Source: Anniella stebbinsi (taxonomy: Eukaryota > Chordata > Lepidosauria > Squamata > Anniellidae). Taken from it: a stretch of DNA of 64,000 nt. This document shows, in pieces, positions 1 to 11,253 of the stretch (its first letter is position 1; each line of letters starts with the position of its first letter). Below the pieces are notes generated by a model. That model saw nothing but the letters and a program-made list of their open reading frames with translations, was not told where the DNA came from and did not search any database. A program made the translations under genes and the position numbers. The stretch lies in assembly GCA_029215795.1 (NCBI GenBank), contig JARDYH010000001.1, forward strand, positions 231,845,654-231,909,653. Reading direction: 5' to 3'.

Positions 1-1683
1 TTCCTTCACTATTACATTTTTTAAAAGGTAAAGCTCAACAGTTCATTCTCTGGCACCCAATCTTTCCACTGATTAACGTTACAGATGATGTTACAGAATA
101 CTTACTTTGTAGTATTCTGTGTGCATGCCTGTGTCTCTGTGTGTGCGTGCACCCAAGTCTGGATTTGCTTTTATTAAAGCTAAGTGAATATGCTTGCCAT
201 GGTGCATCTTGCTTCATCTTGCTCTATAATCTGTCTGAAGTAAGTTCCCGATTACCTCATTCCTTGTCATTTAGTCCACATAAACATAGGATGAATGACA
301 GGGAAATAAGCACACACTCCATTATTTCCCTCTGTTCCCTTCCAGGCATCTGCTACTGGCCACTAGTGGAGACAGGAGACTTATCTAGATGGACAATTAC
401 TTTTATCAACTTACTCCCTCTCTGTTACAGTTTTTGCTAAATTAATCGTGCGTATGCATATACATCATTTGACTGGCGAAGCTATGACAAATTTATCTCC
501 AGGACTGAACTCAAGAAAACTGGATCTTTGGGTTTGCAGCACCGGATGTGCACAGCTCCAATTGGCTGGAACTTACGTCACCTGTTCAGAATATTTTTGA
601 ACTATTTGAAGAAATGAACATGTAGCCCATCTAAAGTGTGGGAAATGAGGTGGGCAAGGCAGCCAATCTTTAAATTGCTGATAAATATGACTGTCATTTG
701 CACTGTTAACTTGTGAGAAAGCAGGTCACCTCATGGGGGGAAATATACTGGGACCCTAATTTGCATGGCATGTTATGTGCGGCTTCTGAGACCAGGGGGG
801 CTGTCTTGATGGTTCCGCTTTTGCGCTGCATCCCCCCCCCCCCCCCCAAATCCCATGCTTTAGCTTCTCTGGGATTGCACTGAGTCATCCCCACACCAAG
901 GAGTAAGCACGGAGTTTATGGCAGTCCCTTCCTGCCTTTCCCCCTTACCCCCTGTAAAACACAAAACGCTCCTCTTCCAAGCCTTTATCACACATTCCAT
1001 TTTTCCCTGGATTGCTTCTGCAGGTTCCCCCCCCCCTTTCCTATGCGAATCTAGCGTTTTGAATCCTATGTGGTCGGATTTGCTCCGATACCTCAGCTCA
1101 GCCTGCTGAACTTGCCTGAACTTGCCTGAAATGGACTTTGCCCGATCAGGCTTAAATCGAAACAGAAACTAAAAACGGAGCACTCTGCAGGAGAATAGCG
1201 TGGGATGACATCACGCGAGTCCCACGCTGAAGAAGTGGATCAAAGTCGCAGTGAGTGTGCTTAAAACTGCACATGTGATAACTGCCCAAAAGGGAAACGT
1301 TTTTCCTCATGCTGGAGGCAGCATGGGGTGCGGGGCGCTCTGGTGGCATTTCGGCTTGCTGGCCCACCCCCTTCCCTCTCACAGCTTCCGGCAACCAGTA
1401 GGCCATCGCCTCCTACCCAGTAACACCACCATGGTGGCTCTGAGCAAGGACATACCAGCTTAAGAGAAGGGCTGACCTCACTTTGGCAGGAAAAGTCAGG
1501 GTAAGTCTCCAACTTTTCAGCCACACACCTTCGTCTCTTTGACTGGGGGTGCCTTCGAATCTGCATCTGCGTCATATAACCGACATAGCGTGAATTCGGA
1601 TCCACCCCGGGACAAAGATGATACCAAGACAGCCCCCTAGAACAGTTTACCAACACCCTTTTACAGCCCATCAAATTAAATCA
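1..1683. other. Unassigned non-coding sequence
   Basis: I see no gene or repeat family I can name. There is a poly-C run at about 832-847 and a second short C-run near 1029. Open frames in this stretch are short, overlap on both strands and show no known motif. Confidence 0.5.
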
Positions 1684-2027
1684 GGCTGCCTCTACAAGAG
1701 GCATTTAAAGCTCTTTCAAGGCGCATTAAAAAAATTACCTCTACAAGAATGGAGCGCAAATCGGGCGTAAAGGCGCGTTTTCTCTCCGATTATGGGCATT
1801 ATCGAATGCGCGTTAAATAGCGAGTTTTATTTTGCTCCGGCCATTAAAGTGCATTTTGACTATGTGAACAAGCGATTCTCCACGTGTCAACAGTTTAAAT
1901 CACGTTTCGGTCGTCCAGTAATGCGTTTCGCCGCCTCTCGTACAGAGGTATTAGGCGTAAATGCGCTTCTGCGAATATGCGCATAATCGCCTAACCAGGC
2001 GTAAAGGTGAATTCTTGTAGATGAGCC
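1684..2027 (+). mobile_element. CTCTACAAG-family foldback DNA element, copy 1
   Basis: A 344-bp non-autonomous element. The left end GGCTGCCTCTACAAGAG is mirrored by the right end CTTGTAGATGAGCC, giving imperfect inverted repeats of about 15 bp. The inside is CpG-rich, unlike its AT-rich surroundings, and full of short palindromes such as ATGCGCATAATCG. Four other copies lie at 44642, 50029, 51770 and 62777. Flanking trinucleotides are TCA and TTA, close to but not a perfect 3-bp duplication. GG...CC ends and a short target duplication suggest a PIF/Harbinger-like MITE; that placement is inference. A short open frame inside has no known domain. Confidence 0.75.
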
Positions 2028-3200
2028 TTACGTGGTTCTGAAATTGTGAGGAAGGCACATACTCTTACAAGCTTTTCCCTGATCCCTCCCAATGACAGCC
2101 TTGCACGAGGGCGGAGTGCCATCACATCGATGCAAAATTTGAGGTGGGGATGGGCTGGAGCGTTATTGGTACTTCTGGGGCCAAATGGGTAACACCATCT
2201 ACATTTTGAAACCATTTTGATTGCGTAAAGTTGCTCATGCAGGGACACTAAAACATTCCTTGGCCTCATGAATCTCTATGTTCTCCGTTTCCCTCTTGAT
2301 TTGTTCCCTAGCTAGCTAAGCACAAGTAGGAACAGCAAATGGATGAAGTGTGTGCCTTCTTTCACCTTCGTTACACTTGAAGAATGATATTTTTCCTTGG
2401 AGGAGGGTACTGCGCTAAAGTTTGAGAAGCCTTGTGTTAAACAATTTATGTATGTGTATTTTAACCTGCAATCCAATTCCTTCTTCAGCAAGTATGCTGT
2501 TTTTCTCTCCCCTCCCTCTTTTTCTTTTTGAACCTTTTAAAGCCTTTTCTCTTGTGTAAAAAAAAAAAAAAAAAAGCCCTGCACAATATTTAAGCTTCTC
2601 TAAGCACCCCTGTGGGGATATCCAGAGAGAAAAGAGGCTTGGGCATCAGCCAAGAGTGTTTCCCCTGACTGCTGTTTGCAGTTGCCTACTGCTCAGTCAG
2701 CAGGGTGCTTAGATTTATTGGGTGTGAAGTTGCTCATTATGGTTTTACCTTTAGAAGCCTTTATCAAAGGAGGACTATATATCGGGGGGGGGGGGGCGGC
2801 ATGCAAAAACAAATAGGCTTGATTTTTTCCGAGGAGGACACCGTTCTTCATAAAAATGCAGACAGAGGCAAAAAATGTGGTTCTGGCAAAGATAATACTT
2901 TAATGAAGTTTACCGATAGTGAGTGCAGAGTTTTATTCAAATGTGACCTTTTTAGAAATCAAAGCCTTAGCAAAGAAGACTTAAATGGCAGTTTATTACC
3001 CTGGTGCCTGCTAGTGTCGCCATATTTTAGGATCTGTCAGCAGTTCCATTATAAACCTTCAGGGATTTGTAATTTAGCTCAACTATAAAGATCTGTTCTG
3101 GGTTGGAACATATAACCTACAAGGGTTCCACCTCTGGATCACTTTATTCTTTAAAGTAGCATAGGTGGTACTATTTTCACCTACTTCAAGTCTCGCTCCT
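2028..3200. other. Unassigned sequence with homopolymer runs
   Basis: No recognisable gene. It holds a poly-A run (about 2559-2575) and a G-run (about 2786-2796). The open frame at 2705-3088 is 127 codons long but crosses the G-run and has no family resemblance. Confidence 0.45.
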
Positions 3201-3205
3201 AACAC

Positions 3206-3245
<40 letters not shown>

Positions 3246-3254
3246 TACATATAT

Positions 3255-3299
<45 letters not shown>
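3206..3299. repeat. Compound (TA)n/(CA)n microsatellite
   Basis: Alternating TA and CA blocks, about 95 bp: TA, then CA, then ACATATA, then CA, then TA again. Apparent open frames on both strands here encode only YIYIYI and THTHTH runs and are not genes. Confidence 0.95.
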
Positions 3300-3306
<7 letters not shown>

Positions 3307-3621
3307 ACCCTTGGATTTTATTCAAACAACAATTAGTGAGCTCCATGGGGTTTACTTACTGAACTCTCATTATTAATCTACAATAAAACTCACACCTGGG
3401 CTTTTAAATTGAAAGTGTAGCAAAATTTTAAATTGAAAGCCTAGCTGTAGTGCTAGAAGTATTAACATTATTTCAGATTGATATAAATATTGCAATGGCT
3501 TACCTTAATATGTTTTTTAAAATTGCATTACACTGTAATACTACATTTTTATAACTATAAATCAATTACAAATAGTTAGAAAAACAACTTTGTCGGTTAT
3601 ACTTTCCCCAAGGAGTACAGA

Positions 3622-3678
3622 AAGTTGCCTTTATACTGAGTCACACCATTGATCCATCTATCTCAGCACTGTCCACAC
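3622..3678 (-). mobile_element. tRNA-derived SINE, 3' part (broken copy)
   Basis: Antisense 3' part of the tRNA-headed SINE common in squamates; the sense strand reads the reverse complement of ACTGAGTCACACCATTGATC. The matching head lies at 4425-4546. The two parts are separated by a hAT-like element and an antisense L2-type tail. An intact relative lies at 34188-34362. Confidence 0.75.
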
Positions 3679-4107
3679 CAGGGTTGGGGAACTGGGTCTG
3701 GTTTGCCCCCCTCCCCAGAGTGCCCATAGGCCAGATGATGTCAGGGAACAACTGCCCCCTGGATCCTTAGTCAAAGCACTCTCTGGAGCTCCTCCTGCCT
3801 GTGGTTCGACTGGAGAACCTGCTTTGCTCTGCCCAGGTTTTTCTTGGCTAGGGAAAGCCTGGGTGGAGTGAAGCCCACCTAGGTGCTGACTTTGCTCTGG
3901 TGAGGGAGAAGCTCAGTCCCCTTTGCTCCTTTGTTGCAAGGCAATGGAGAAGCAAAGGGGATTGAGCTATGGCTCTATTGCTTTCCCACCCCTTCTCCCT
4001 CCTGCAGGGGTGAGGCTTCAGGAAGAGACCTCACTGAGACCCCACGGGCTGAATGGGCTGGCCTAGCAGGCCACATTGGTCCATGGGCCAGAGATTCCCC
4101 ACCCCTG
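3679..4107. mobile_element. hAT-like non-autonomous element
   Basis: The left end CAGGGTTGGGGAACTGG is mirrored by GATTCCCCACCCCTG on the right. CAGGGGTGGGG-type termini are typical of hAT (Charlie-type) MITEs. It sits inside the SINE whose parts lie on both sides. I cannot see a clean 8-bp duplication, so the exact right boundary is uncertain by several bases. No transposase frame is present. Confidence 0.65.
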
Positions 4108-4122
4108 GGCAGGATCTACACT

Positions 4123-4126
4123 ATTG

Positions 4127-4160
<34 letters not shown>

Positions 4161-4424
4161 TAAATTTATATCCCGCCTTTTGCCCAATGCTGGGCCTCAA
4201 GGCGGCATTACAAAATTAAAACATATACAGTTAAAAGCTATAAATAAGAGATATACAAAGGTTAAAGATGAATTAAATAGGTTTCAATATTAAAACATTT
4301 CAATATTGCTTTAAACCGATTTAGAACAGTAGAGACAACTGTTGGGGCCCAGGACACACTTCATATACAGTTTTTAAAGCGTTTTCAAAGTGCCATATCC
4401 TGCTTGGTGTAGATCTGGCCTTCG
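4123..4424 (-). mobile_element. L2-type LINE 3' tail, antisense
   Basis: (TTA)n at about 4129-4161 is followed by ATATCCCGCC...GGCGGCATT, the reverse complement of the LINE tail that forms a GGCGG hairpin before its AT-rich repeat. The 8-mer TCTACACT occurs just left (4115-4122) and just right (4425-4432), which fits a target-site duplication within the SINE. Only the 3' untranslated end is present. Confidence 0.6.
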
Positions 4425-4546
4425 TCTACACTGACTAACAGTGGCTCTCCAGGGTCTTTTCCTAGCCACCCTGGAAATGCTGGGGATTGAACCTGGGACA
4501 GTTTGTACCCACAGCTTGTGCTTTACCATTGAGCTACAGCCTTCCA
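4425..4546 (-). mobile_element. tRNA-derived SINE, tRNA-like head (broken copy)
   Basis: Antisense head of the SINE begun at 3622. The reverse complement contains a box-A-like TAGCTCAATGGTAAAGCA and a box-B-like GGTTCAATCCC. It is not a tRNA gene: no cloverleaf can be drawn and the SINE body follows directly. Confidence 0.75.
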
Positions 4547-4892
4547 AATGTATAGGCTTTTATCTTGTACATCAGAAATATTATGGGAAGAAGACTGTGT
4601 AGATAGCTCATTGGTCCTAAATCCTATTCGTCGGCGAACACCATGGAAATTGATCTATCATTCTGAATTAATCTACCAAAAAGGAAGTTCTATAGCAGCA
4701 TTTAATATTCAGACCAAAAGAAGGAGTGGGTCACATCCTCAAGTGACGGATGTGGTGTCTTGAAAAGTAACATACTGTGGGGGGACTGCAGCCAATTTGC
4801 ACATTTACTGCATAAGCAATATATTGAAATTTGGAGCAAGCTGGCACAGGCGGTAGGCTCCACTTAGTGATGTCATATGAGGCAAGGTTGTT

Positions 4893-4908
4893 TAAAAAAA
4901 AAAAAAAA
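4893..4908. repeat. Poly-A run
   Basis: An uninterrupted A-tract of about 16 bases. It could be the tail of a decayed retroelement, but nothing recognisable lies upstream. Confidence 0.8.
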
Positions 4909-5413
4909 ATCTGTGCCTAACACAGTATGCTATTTTTGGAAAACAACTCCAAGGGGTCTTGGAAATATGCCCAGCATCCAGGTGACGAGATGCAAAGGAC
5001 AGACTCCTGTACCTTTAAAAGGTGTTTGGAAAGAGGAATTTTAGCAGGTGGAACTGGTCAAGCAGAAAAGAGAAGAAACTACACCGAAAGAAAAGCTCCT
5101 CTGCATGACCGCAGGTAAGCAGTTGGCCTTTGAATTTATACCAGCTAACTCCCTGCTCATAAATATTTGTCCTGGTATATCTAACTCTAAAGATGCACAG
5201 AGGTTATCCTGTTTTATGTGCAAACAGAGCAGGGCCCCAAGAACACGTGTGGGAATCTGGCCAGGGCAGTGTTATAGAAAGAGCTAGTATTACAATCATA
5301 GGCGTGTGCAGCTCATTTCATTAGGGTGTGCACCTAAGGCCCTCATTGGAGCAGAGGAGGGGAAAGCACAGCGTACCGTCCACACTGCACAACTGATACA
5401 TATCTGATGCTAG

Positions 5414-5458
<45 letters not shown>
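5414..5458 (+). repeat. (GATA)n microsatellite
   Basis: About eleven uninterrupted copies of a 4-bp AGAT/GATA unit. Confidence 0.95.
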
Positions 5459-5499
5459 TTCACACATATGCTGACTTTCACATTTTAAACCTACTTAAA

Positions 5500-5640
5500 G
5501 TGCAATCCTATGCATATTTGAAAAGAAAAAAGTTGTGCAACTCTCAGCATGCTCCAACCAGCCATGCTGGCTATGGGATTTTTGGAGTTGTAGGACTTTT
5601 TTCTGTCTAAATATGCATAGGAGTGTGCCTTTAAGTCATG
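5500..5640. mobile_element. Foldback element with GCAATCCTATGCAT ends
   Basis: Starts GCAATCCTATGCATATTT and ends AAATATGCATAGGAGTGTGC, so the ends are inverted repeats. The centre AGCATGCTCC...AGCCATGCTGG is also palindromic. Related pieces occur at 5945-6045, 29455-29510, 48370-48418 and 59575-59755. It is a short dispersed foldback repeat with no coding capacity. Confidence 0.55.
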
Positions 5641-5944
5641 TCACACTAGCATAACTAAAGGAATAAAATGGGATTTTCCTCTGCTACCATGATGCTGAAC
5701 AGACTTACTTAGGAGTAAGCACCATTTTGTTATAGGAAAGGATAATATATGTATTAATTAAAATTTAAAATAAATATTTGTCACCATGTACATAGAGGAA
5801 ATCTATGTATGTTTAGGGACACTAATCATTGCTGTACTTAAGATAGTGTTTAAATGTGGATTTAAAAGCCCACAGTTGTCTATTCTGTTTCTGCAATGGC
5901 TTCATTTTTATCCCCTTCTCCTGCTTTTTCTCTACCCTCTTTTT

Positions 5945-6040
5945 CAGTCTGAAATTCTATGCACATTTACCTCAGAGTAAGTCCTATTGTTCTCAGTGGG
6001 GCTTACTTCTGAGTAGACATAGGATTGTGTTGCAACTCTG
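5945..6040. mobile_element. Foldback element, TTTACCTCAGAGTAAG type
   Basis: Inverted repeat: TATGCACATTTACCTCAGAG and AGTAAGTCCTATTG on the left, GGGGCTTACTTCTGAGTAGA and CATAGGATTG on the right. Same dispersed family as the element at 5500-5640. No coding capacity. Confidence 0.6.
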
Positions 6041-6251
6041 TTTTTAAGGTGGCACAAGATAGGCCTGGGGGCACTGCAATTCTTCCCCCCTTTTTTCTTT
6101 TCTCTCTCCCAGCCCTTCTGGCCTGCAGCAGAGGAAGCAGGCCATGTGTGTGAACCCGCCCTCAGTTTACATGTTGGCTTCATCTCTTGTACCCAACATT
6201 TCCTTTCAATGTTATCACTGCAAGGAGACCCTGACTGTAAATAAAAGGGTG

Positions 6252-6330
6252 CTGCTTCTATTTGTTTATTTTATTTACAATATTTGTATAACACCCCATA
6301 TCTAACAGATTCTGGAGCAGCGAACATAAA
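6252..6330 (-). mobile_element. LINE 3' tail, antisense fragment
   Basis: TTGTTTATTTTATTTACAAT followed by a degraded GCGG-type hairpin is the reverse complement of an L2/CR1-group 3' tail. Short and diverged. Confidence 0.4.
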
Positions 6331-6384
6331 AACAAAAGTAAAAAGACTTGTTCTTTGCACTAGTCTCTGGATCGACCTGTGCAG

Positions 6385-6575
6385 AATCCCTGCTCCCACT
6401 GCCATACCCTTGAGCCTGCCTGACCTGTCAAGAGCCATATTTGGGATAGTGTCATAGAGGGTGTTGTGGCATTCATGTCCTGCTTGTGGGTTTCCCATGG
6501 GCAGCTGGTTGGCCACAGTGTGAACAGATAGATGAACTTTTGGTCTAATCTAGCAGGGCTTTTTTATGTTCTTGC
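6385..6575 (+). mobile_element. CR1-type LINE 3' UTR fragment
   Basis: Contains TCCTGCTTGTGGGTTTCCCA, GGGCAGCTGGTTGGCCACAG and the end GCAGGGCTTTTTTATGTTCT. The same sequence family occurs in sense at 24613-24858 and antisense at 22391-22580, so this is the 3' UTR of one LINE family. No coding part remains. Confidence 0.65.
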
Positions 6576-6639
6576 ATAACTGGAGCAAGCTTTCACAAAT
6601 CTGTCCATTTTTTTAATCAACCCTTCTTCTAAAGAGTTC

Positions 6640-6800
6640 AGACCAACAGGCAAGGTCCACGCCCCCTTTTAATCCCCACAACAACCCTGTGAGAGAGTAA
6701 GCAACAGTGAGTGGCTCAAAGTCACCCAGGAAACTTGCAAGTTTGCCCCCACCCACTCTCTCACAAATATAAGCCAAGGCTTCAATTGTTACTGGGGATT
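6640..6800 (-). mobile_element. CORE/MIR-like SINE, antisense, diverged
   Basis: CCCCACAACAACCCTGTGAG followed by TCAAAGTCACCCAGG is the reverse complement of the CORE-SINE body (GTTGTTGTGAGG... and TGACTTTG...). Both ends are degraded. A cleaner copy is at 61503-61725. Confidence 0.55.
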
Positions 6801-7293
6801 GAATCTGACGCAACTCACTGGGCCTTACTTCCCCACAGACATGTGTAGGGGTAGGGCAGCACTTCCCCCCTGGGGCAGACAAGGAAGTTGTTTGGGATAA
6901 TTTGCTTTCAATCAGTTTACCTCAGCAGTCAGCACTCAACACCTCCCCTTCTCTGCTCCAGCTTCGCTGCCTCTCCAAAGCCACCTGGTGATGAGCAGAG
7001 CCTGCATTTCTCTCTCTGCGTGCTGGGGAAAAGGAGGGGCGGGGTGGGGGAAAAGGGCAGGTGACGACAAAGCAAAGGATTGGATTTAGCTAAGGCAGGC
7101 TCCCCAGAAGAGATGAACCAAGAATAAAGAACGAATGCACCTGGCAGGGATGGGAGCGGGAGGCACTGCCACTGCGCCTGCTTTATTTCTGCACTGTCGC
7201 TGATGGAAGCAGCGGGGTGGGTAGGAAAGTGGAGCCCCCCAAAGTTATTAGGGTGTGCCTGGGCACACTCGGCACACCCCGTCCGCACGCCTC

Positions 7294-9240
7294 TGGTTAT
7301 GATAGATCCAAAGACTGTATTCTTACGTATTTGGGTGTAAGCTCTGCTGAATAAGTGGGAGCTACTTTCAACTAAATATGAATAGGATCGAGAGCCAACC
7401 CAAGATATTTTGCCATCCAAAACAGAGCCCTAATGCCCTCACCTCCTTGTAGGACCAGTACTTTAAAAAGTCTTGCTGCACCATTTAAGCACCAATTCTT
7501 GCCTTCATCCATTCCCTCTCATAGTGCTGCCTGAAGTAGGTTGCTTCACCCTGCCTTATGGCAGGACTGGCCCTGTGTATTAAAATTAATTGTGAAAAGG
7601 TAGCCACAGAAGCATTCGGAATCTGAATGGACACAGTTTTTATAATAGCATGTTAAGGAAAAGTACACAATTTAAACAGTAGGTAAATGCACACCCACCA
7701 AATGTGGGTGTAGGTGGATAAAAAGGCTGGACCATTTTTACTATCGTGTCAAGGAAATTATGTGTGCATACGTAGCATTAAATAACTAGCTTGTTACAGG
7801 TGCGATTAGCTTTGAAGAATCAACTGCTATGAAAAGCGAAGGCAATCACATTTCTTTCCTGGGGAAAATGATGGTGGAGTGTGAATAGAAGTGAGAGGGC
7901 TGTGTGTACCTTACTTAAACAATCATTTCAGTAGGTAGCCTATAATATATTTATATTATAAATAACATTATTCTAAAGGCTCATGAGATCATCATTTTGA
8001 AGGTGCTACTTTTTGGGTGTAGGCTTGCCACCATTTTTACCAGTTCCTGCTCCTGTGTCTTTAACAGCAGCGTAGTTTGCTTGTGATTGTACTCATTTCT
8101 ATGAGGCACTTCCCCCCCTCCCCCTGCAAATCGAACTGCAGTTAAAGGTACAAGAGCAAGTCAAGTTCTGGACTTTATCTGGTCAGTTGGCAACCCAGTG
8201 TTTGTGTGTGAGTGTAGTCTCAGTTTAGAAGTGGCCATTAGTTTCTTTTCTTGATGTGCCAATTAGATATACATATATACTCCCCATTATGGTTTATCAG
8301 CTACTTTTTTTCATTTCCCCCACTCTCACAAGTTGACTATTTATTAAAAATTGCAACTTAACTGAATTATGTCCACTGTTTAAAGATTTCTTATAGCGCT
8401 CTGCAGATGGTCATTAAGTGTAGCAATGAGTGCGTGGGAGAAGGGAGTTGGTTTTGCATCTGCTAGCCCTGCCTCTCCTGCTCCAGCCACTCAAGGTCCC
8501 ATTTCCACAGAGACCACATGTGTACATCTGGATGGGCATAGGCTCCCTATGTCTCCCCCCCCACACACACTTTACTCCCTATGTATGAATCATGCCCCCA
8601 ATTTTTGCAGGGTATGGTTCTCTGGTGAGCTCAGGTGATCCCTGTGCAAATGGAATGTTGAATGTGTTAAAAGCCAGCAACGGGACCCATAGTTGAGATG
8701 TGATTCCCCCCACCCCATGCTGGTGAGTAGCTGCATCGAGCTCTAGTTAAATTTACACAGTCATCTGGTCACTTCAATAACTTCCCTTGAGCAATCATTC
8801 TCTTCCTTATCAATTCTCAAATTACTTCCTCGTTGTTTATAACGATTCATTTGAGAATGCTGTGAAGTTTGCATTAACGTTTGCTCAAAATGAAATCTGA
8901 ACGTTTTAATTTCTTGAGCTTATTCTGCAAGTTTCCTGTTTAGGTTTTGTTTTTTTGGCTGGAGACGTTAGGTTTGGTTCTCTTGCATAAGGGAAATGTC
9001 ATGGGTTTTTTGTTTTGTTTTGGACATGCACTGGCATGTGGGCAAGGCTGACAAAAGTGAAAGAATGTTGAAATCAAATACAGACCTTGGAAAATGATTC
9101 CTTTCTGACTCTGAAGGCATTTAATCTCAACAGCTGGATTCTGTTCAGCTTTTTATGATCATATTTACCCAGTTTGATATCTGCTGCCAACAGTGGGGAT
9201 GTGAAACTTCAGATGTGCAAAATTAAACCCCGTATTTTTG
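7294..9240. other. Unassigned sequence
   Basis: Nothing I can name. Short AT-rich blocks occur near 7940-7970 and 8265-8280. The small open frame at 8426-8638 has no known domain. No splice-flanked conserved exon is evident by eye. Confidence 0.45.
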
Positions 9241-9515
9241 GCTTAAAGTCCACACCACTTCAATAGCCAATACATGAATATATGTCCTGCTCCACTGCCC
9301 CCGTAACTGTCGCATCGTTCAAAGGCAATATGGGCCCCCTCCTCTTTGCAGAAAAGCCCCAGTGTGGGTGTGAGGTGGCTGCTGCATTGTATAATCAATG
9401 CAGTGCCATCGCACACCCACCCCAGGGCTTTCCTTCCATATAGACAACCCCTAGGACAGCCCAAATGCATGTGCACAGATGCTCTTATTTCTCCCAGTAT
9501 TACCCTGCTCAAATG
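9241..9515. repeat. Dispersed repeat fragment (CACCCCAGGGCTTTCC type)
   Basis: CGCACACCCACCCCAGGGCT followed by TTCC resembles GTGCACCCATCCCAGGGCTT in the repeat at 15894-16270. This suggests a shared dispersed family, probably a DNA element. The ends are not resolved. Confidence 0.3.
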
Positions 9516-11129
9516 TATTTTTCAGGCTAAATAAACTGTGAAGCACTTGGAACACAGAAAAATGGTATGCAAATTATTAATTATAATAAAATAAACTGGC
9601 ATATGAGTCTGAATGGGGTTCTGATCCTAACAAGTCTGTTTCACACAAGCAGTGAGTGTGCCATCTGCATATGCCTCCTTCACATTTGTCCTTAAACAAG
9701 TTTTGAATCAACTTCTCTAGAAAATTAAAATATATTCAAAGGAAATTGAACTGCATTTCAGTGCATTTCAGTTTCACCACTCTTGTTTTGTGCACTGAAA
9801 CTTTTCATCCTTTAGTTATCAGTGAAATTGGGATCCTTGTCGGTGTTTTATGAAGGCCACAGAAACACACTGGCCTTGTGAAAAGGCTTTCTTTGAATTC
9901 TTTTGAATGGTTGTCCGTTTTCTTTGTATATATCTTTGGCATGTTATACAAACTTCCAACATTCCTGGTCTGCACCTTTTATGGTAGGTACATATTTGTC
10001 TTTGCAACACTTCATTGAAGCTTTCTTGCCTATGCTAGGGTCAATCAAGACTATTGTCTCTGCCCAAGAACAGAAATGTCAAAAATGCATCAGAAAAAAT
10101 ATTGGACACACTGAAGCCATTGGGTGTTATTCGGTGAATTCAACAAAGTCATGATTTTACTATGGCCGTATTTTATGTCTTCTAAAAGATTGTTGAAAAA
10201 GGATCTTTAGAGAACAGAACCTACCCTAGTTGATAGTTATTGAGGCCTAGTTCTCAGGTAGAAGAACCTAGTGAAGGTGGAAGCTCTCTAGCAGAGCATG
10301 ATGGCAGTGCACAGCTAGAAGTCAATGTCAGAGCTGAGCCATAGGAAGTAACTGAACAAGAGACAGAGCCAGGAAATACTTTCATTTCTGCTGAAAAGTC
10401 CCATGATTTTTCATGACTTATCCTGCTGAAGTCTTGGCTGAGTCCCTGGAATCATTCCAGCACCTGGGAACCATTTATTGCTTAGGATAGGAGAAGTGGG
10501 AGGGACCTGCATCATGCAGGCCACATGTAGCCCTCAGGAAGTCTCATCTCTGGCCCACTGGTACCCTGTCTCACCTCGTTCCCATCCCCTTACCTCTAGC
10601 CTTCCATAATCTTTGCTTTCCCTCTCAATAATGTTGCCCTTGAGAGAGAAACCACAGAGTTTAGTGGGCTAGAGCTGCCCCTTCTTCTCACAGGAAGAGG
10701 AATGTGGTCCCTGTCCCACTGCCATGTGCAATTCTTATGGGCAAAAAATAATGTTTACCTAAGGTGATGCTCCAAACTGTTGCCTTCATGGCTAACCACA
10801 CAGGGCAGCTTTACACAGAGCCTTGGGTTCGGATTCTAGCTCTGGCATCTCTTGACTTTGAAGAGTACAAGTGTGGGGAGGAAGAGACAGACTTGACTCA
10901 TCTTCCCTCTGGACTTGAGGTCTCGGGCTCTAGAGACTAATAAGTTCACCAGGATGTGGCAATCTTTCCTTTAATCTTGTGGAAGGGTAAGAAGCTATAG
11001 AGAGCATTGAAGTCCTGTTCTTTGACTAATGGGCTTTAGCAGTTCCTTTGGCAACATAGTCATTTTTAAGCATATCTTCACAAGCACATAGAACACAATC
11101 CAGTCTATGACCTATGTGTGGCAAAGCAC
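9516..11129. other. Unassigned sequence
   Basis: No coding or repeat signature I can support. Open frames are under 85 codons and lack motifs. It could be unique intergenic or intronic DNA. Confidence 0.45.
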
Positions 11130-11253
11130 ATTTGCAACCTTTACAGTAACACAATCCTCTGTATGTGTGTGAGAGAATGACATTGTGGAGAATCGGTAGA
11201 CTTGAGGGTCGAGGAGGGGAGTTTGCTGTGGTCCATAGGAACTCCTGCACCTT

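Larger units (their letters stand above)
5299..7293. mobile_element. Possible 2-kb hAT-like composite element
   Basis: The left end CATAGGCGTGTGCAGCTC and the reverse complement of the right end, CAGAGGCGTGCGGACGG, resemble each other. The 8-mers outside them are ATTACAAT and GTTATGAT, matching at five of eight positions. GGGTGTGC motifs also occur just inside both ends. Nested inside are a GATA microsatellite, foldback pieces, an L2-type tail, a CR1 3' end and a CORE-SINE. No transposase is visible. The boundaries are a hypothesis. Confidence 0.3.

Noticed and set aside
3083..3362. Open frames on both strands over the TA/CA repeat
   Set aside because: They encode only YIYIYI or THTHTH from a microsatellite and overlap each other on opposite strands.
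5414..5458. CRISPR-like array
   Set aside because: A pure tetranucleotide microsatellite with no spacers; nothing elsewhere has unique spacers between equal repeats, and the DNA is vertebrate.
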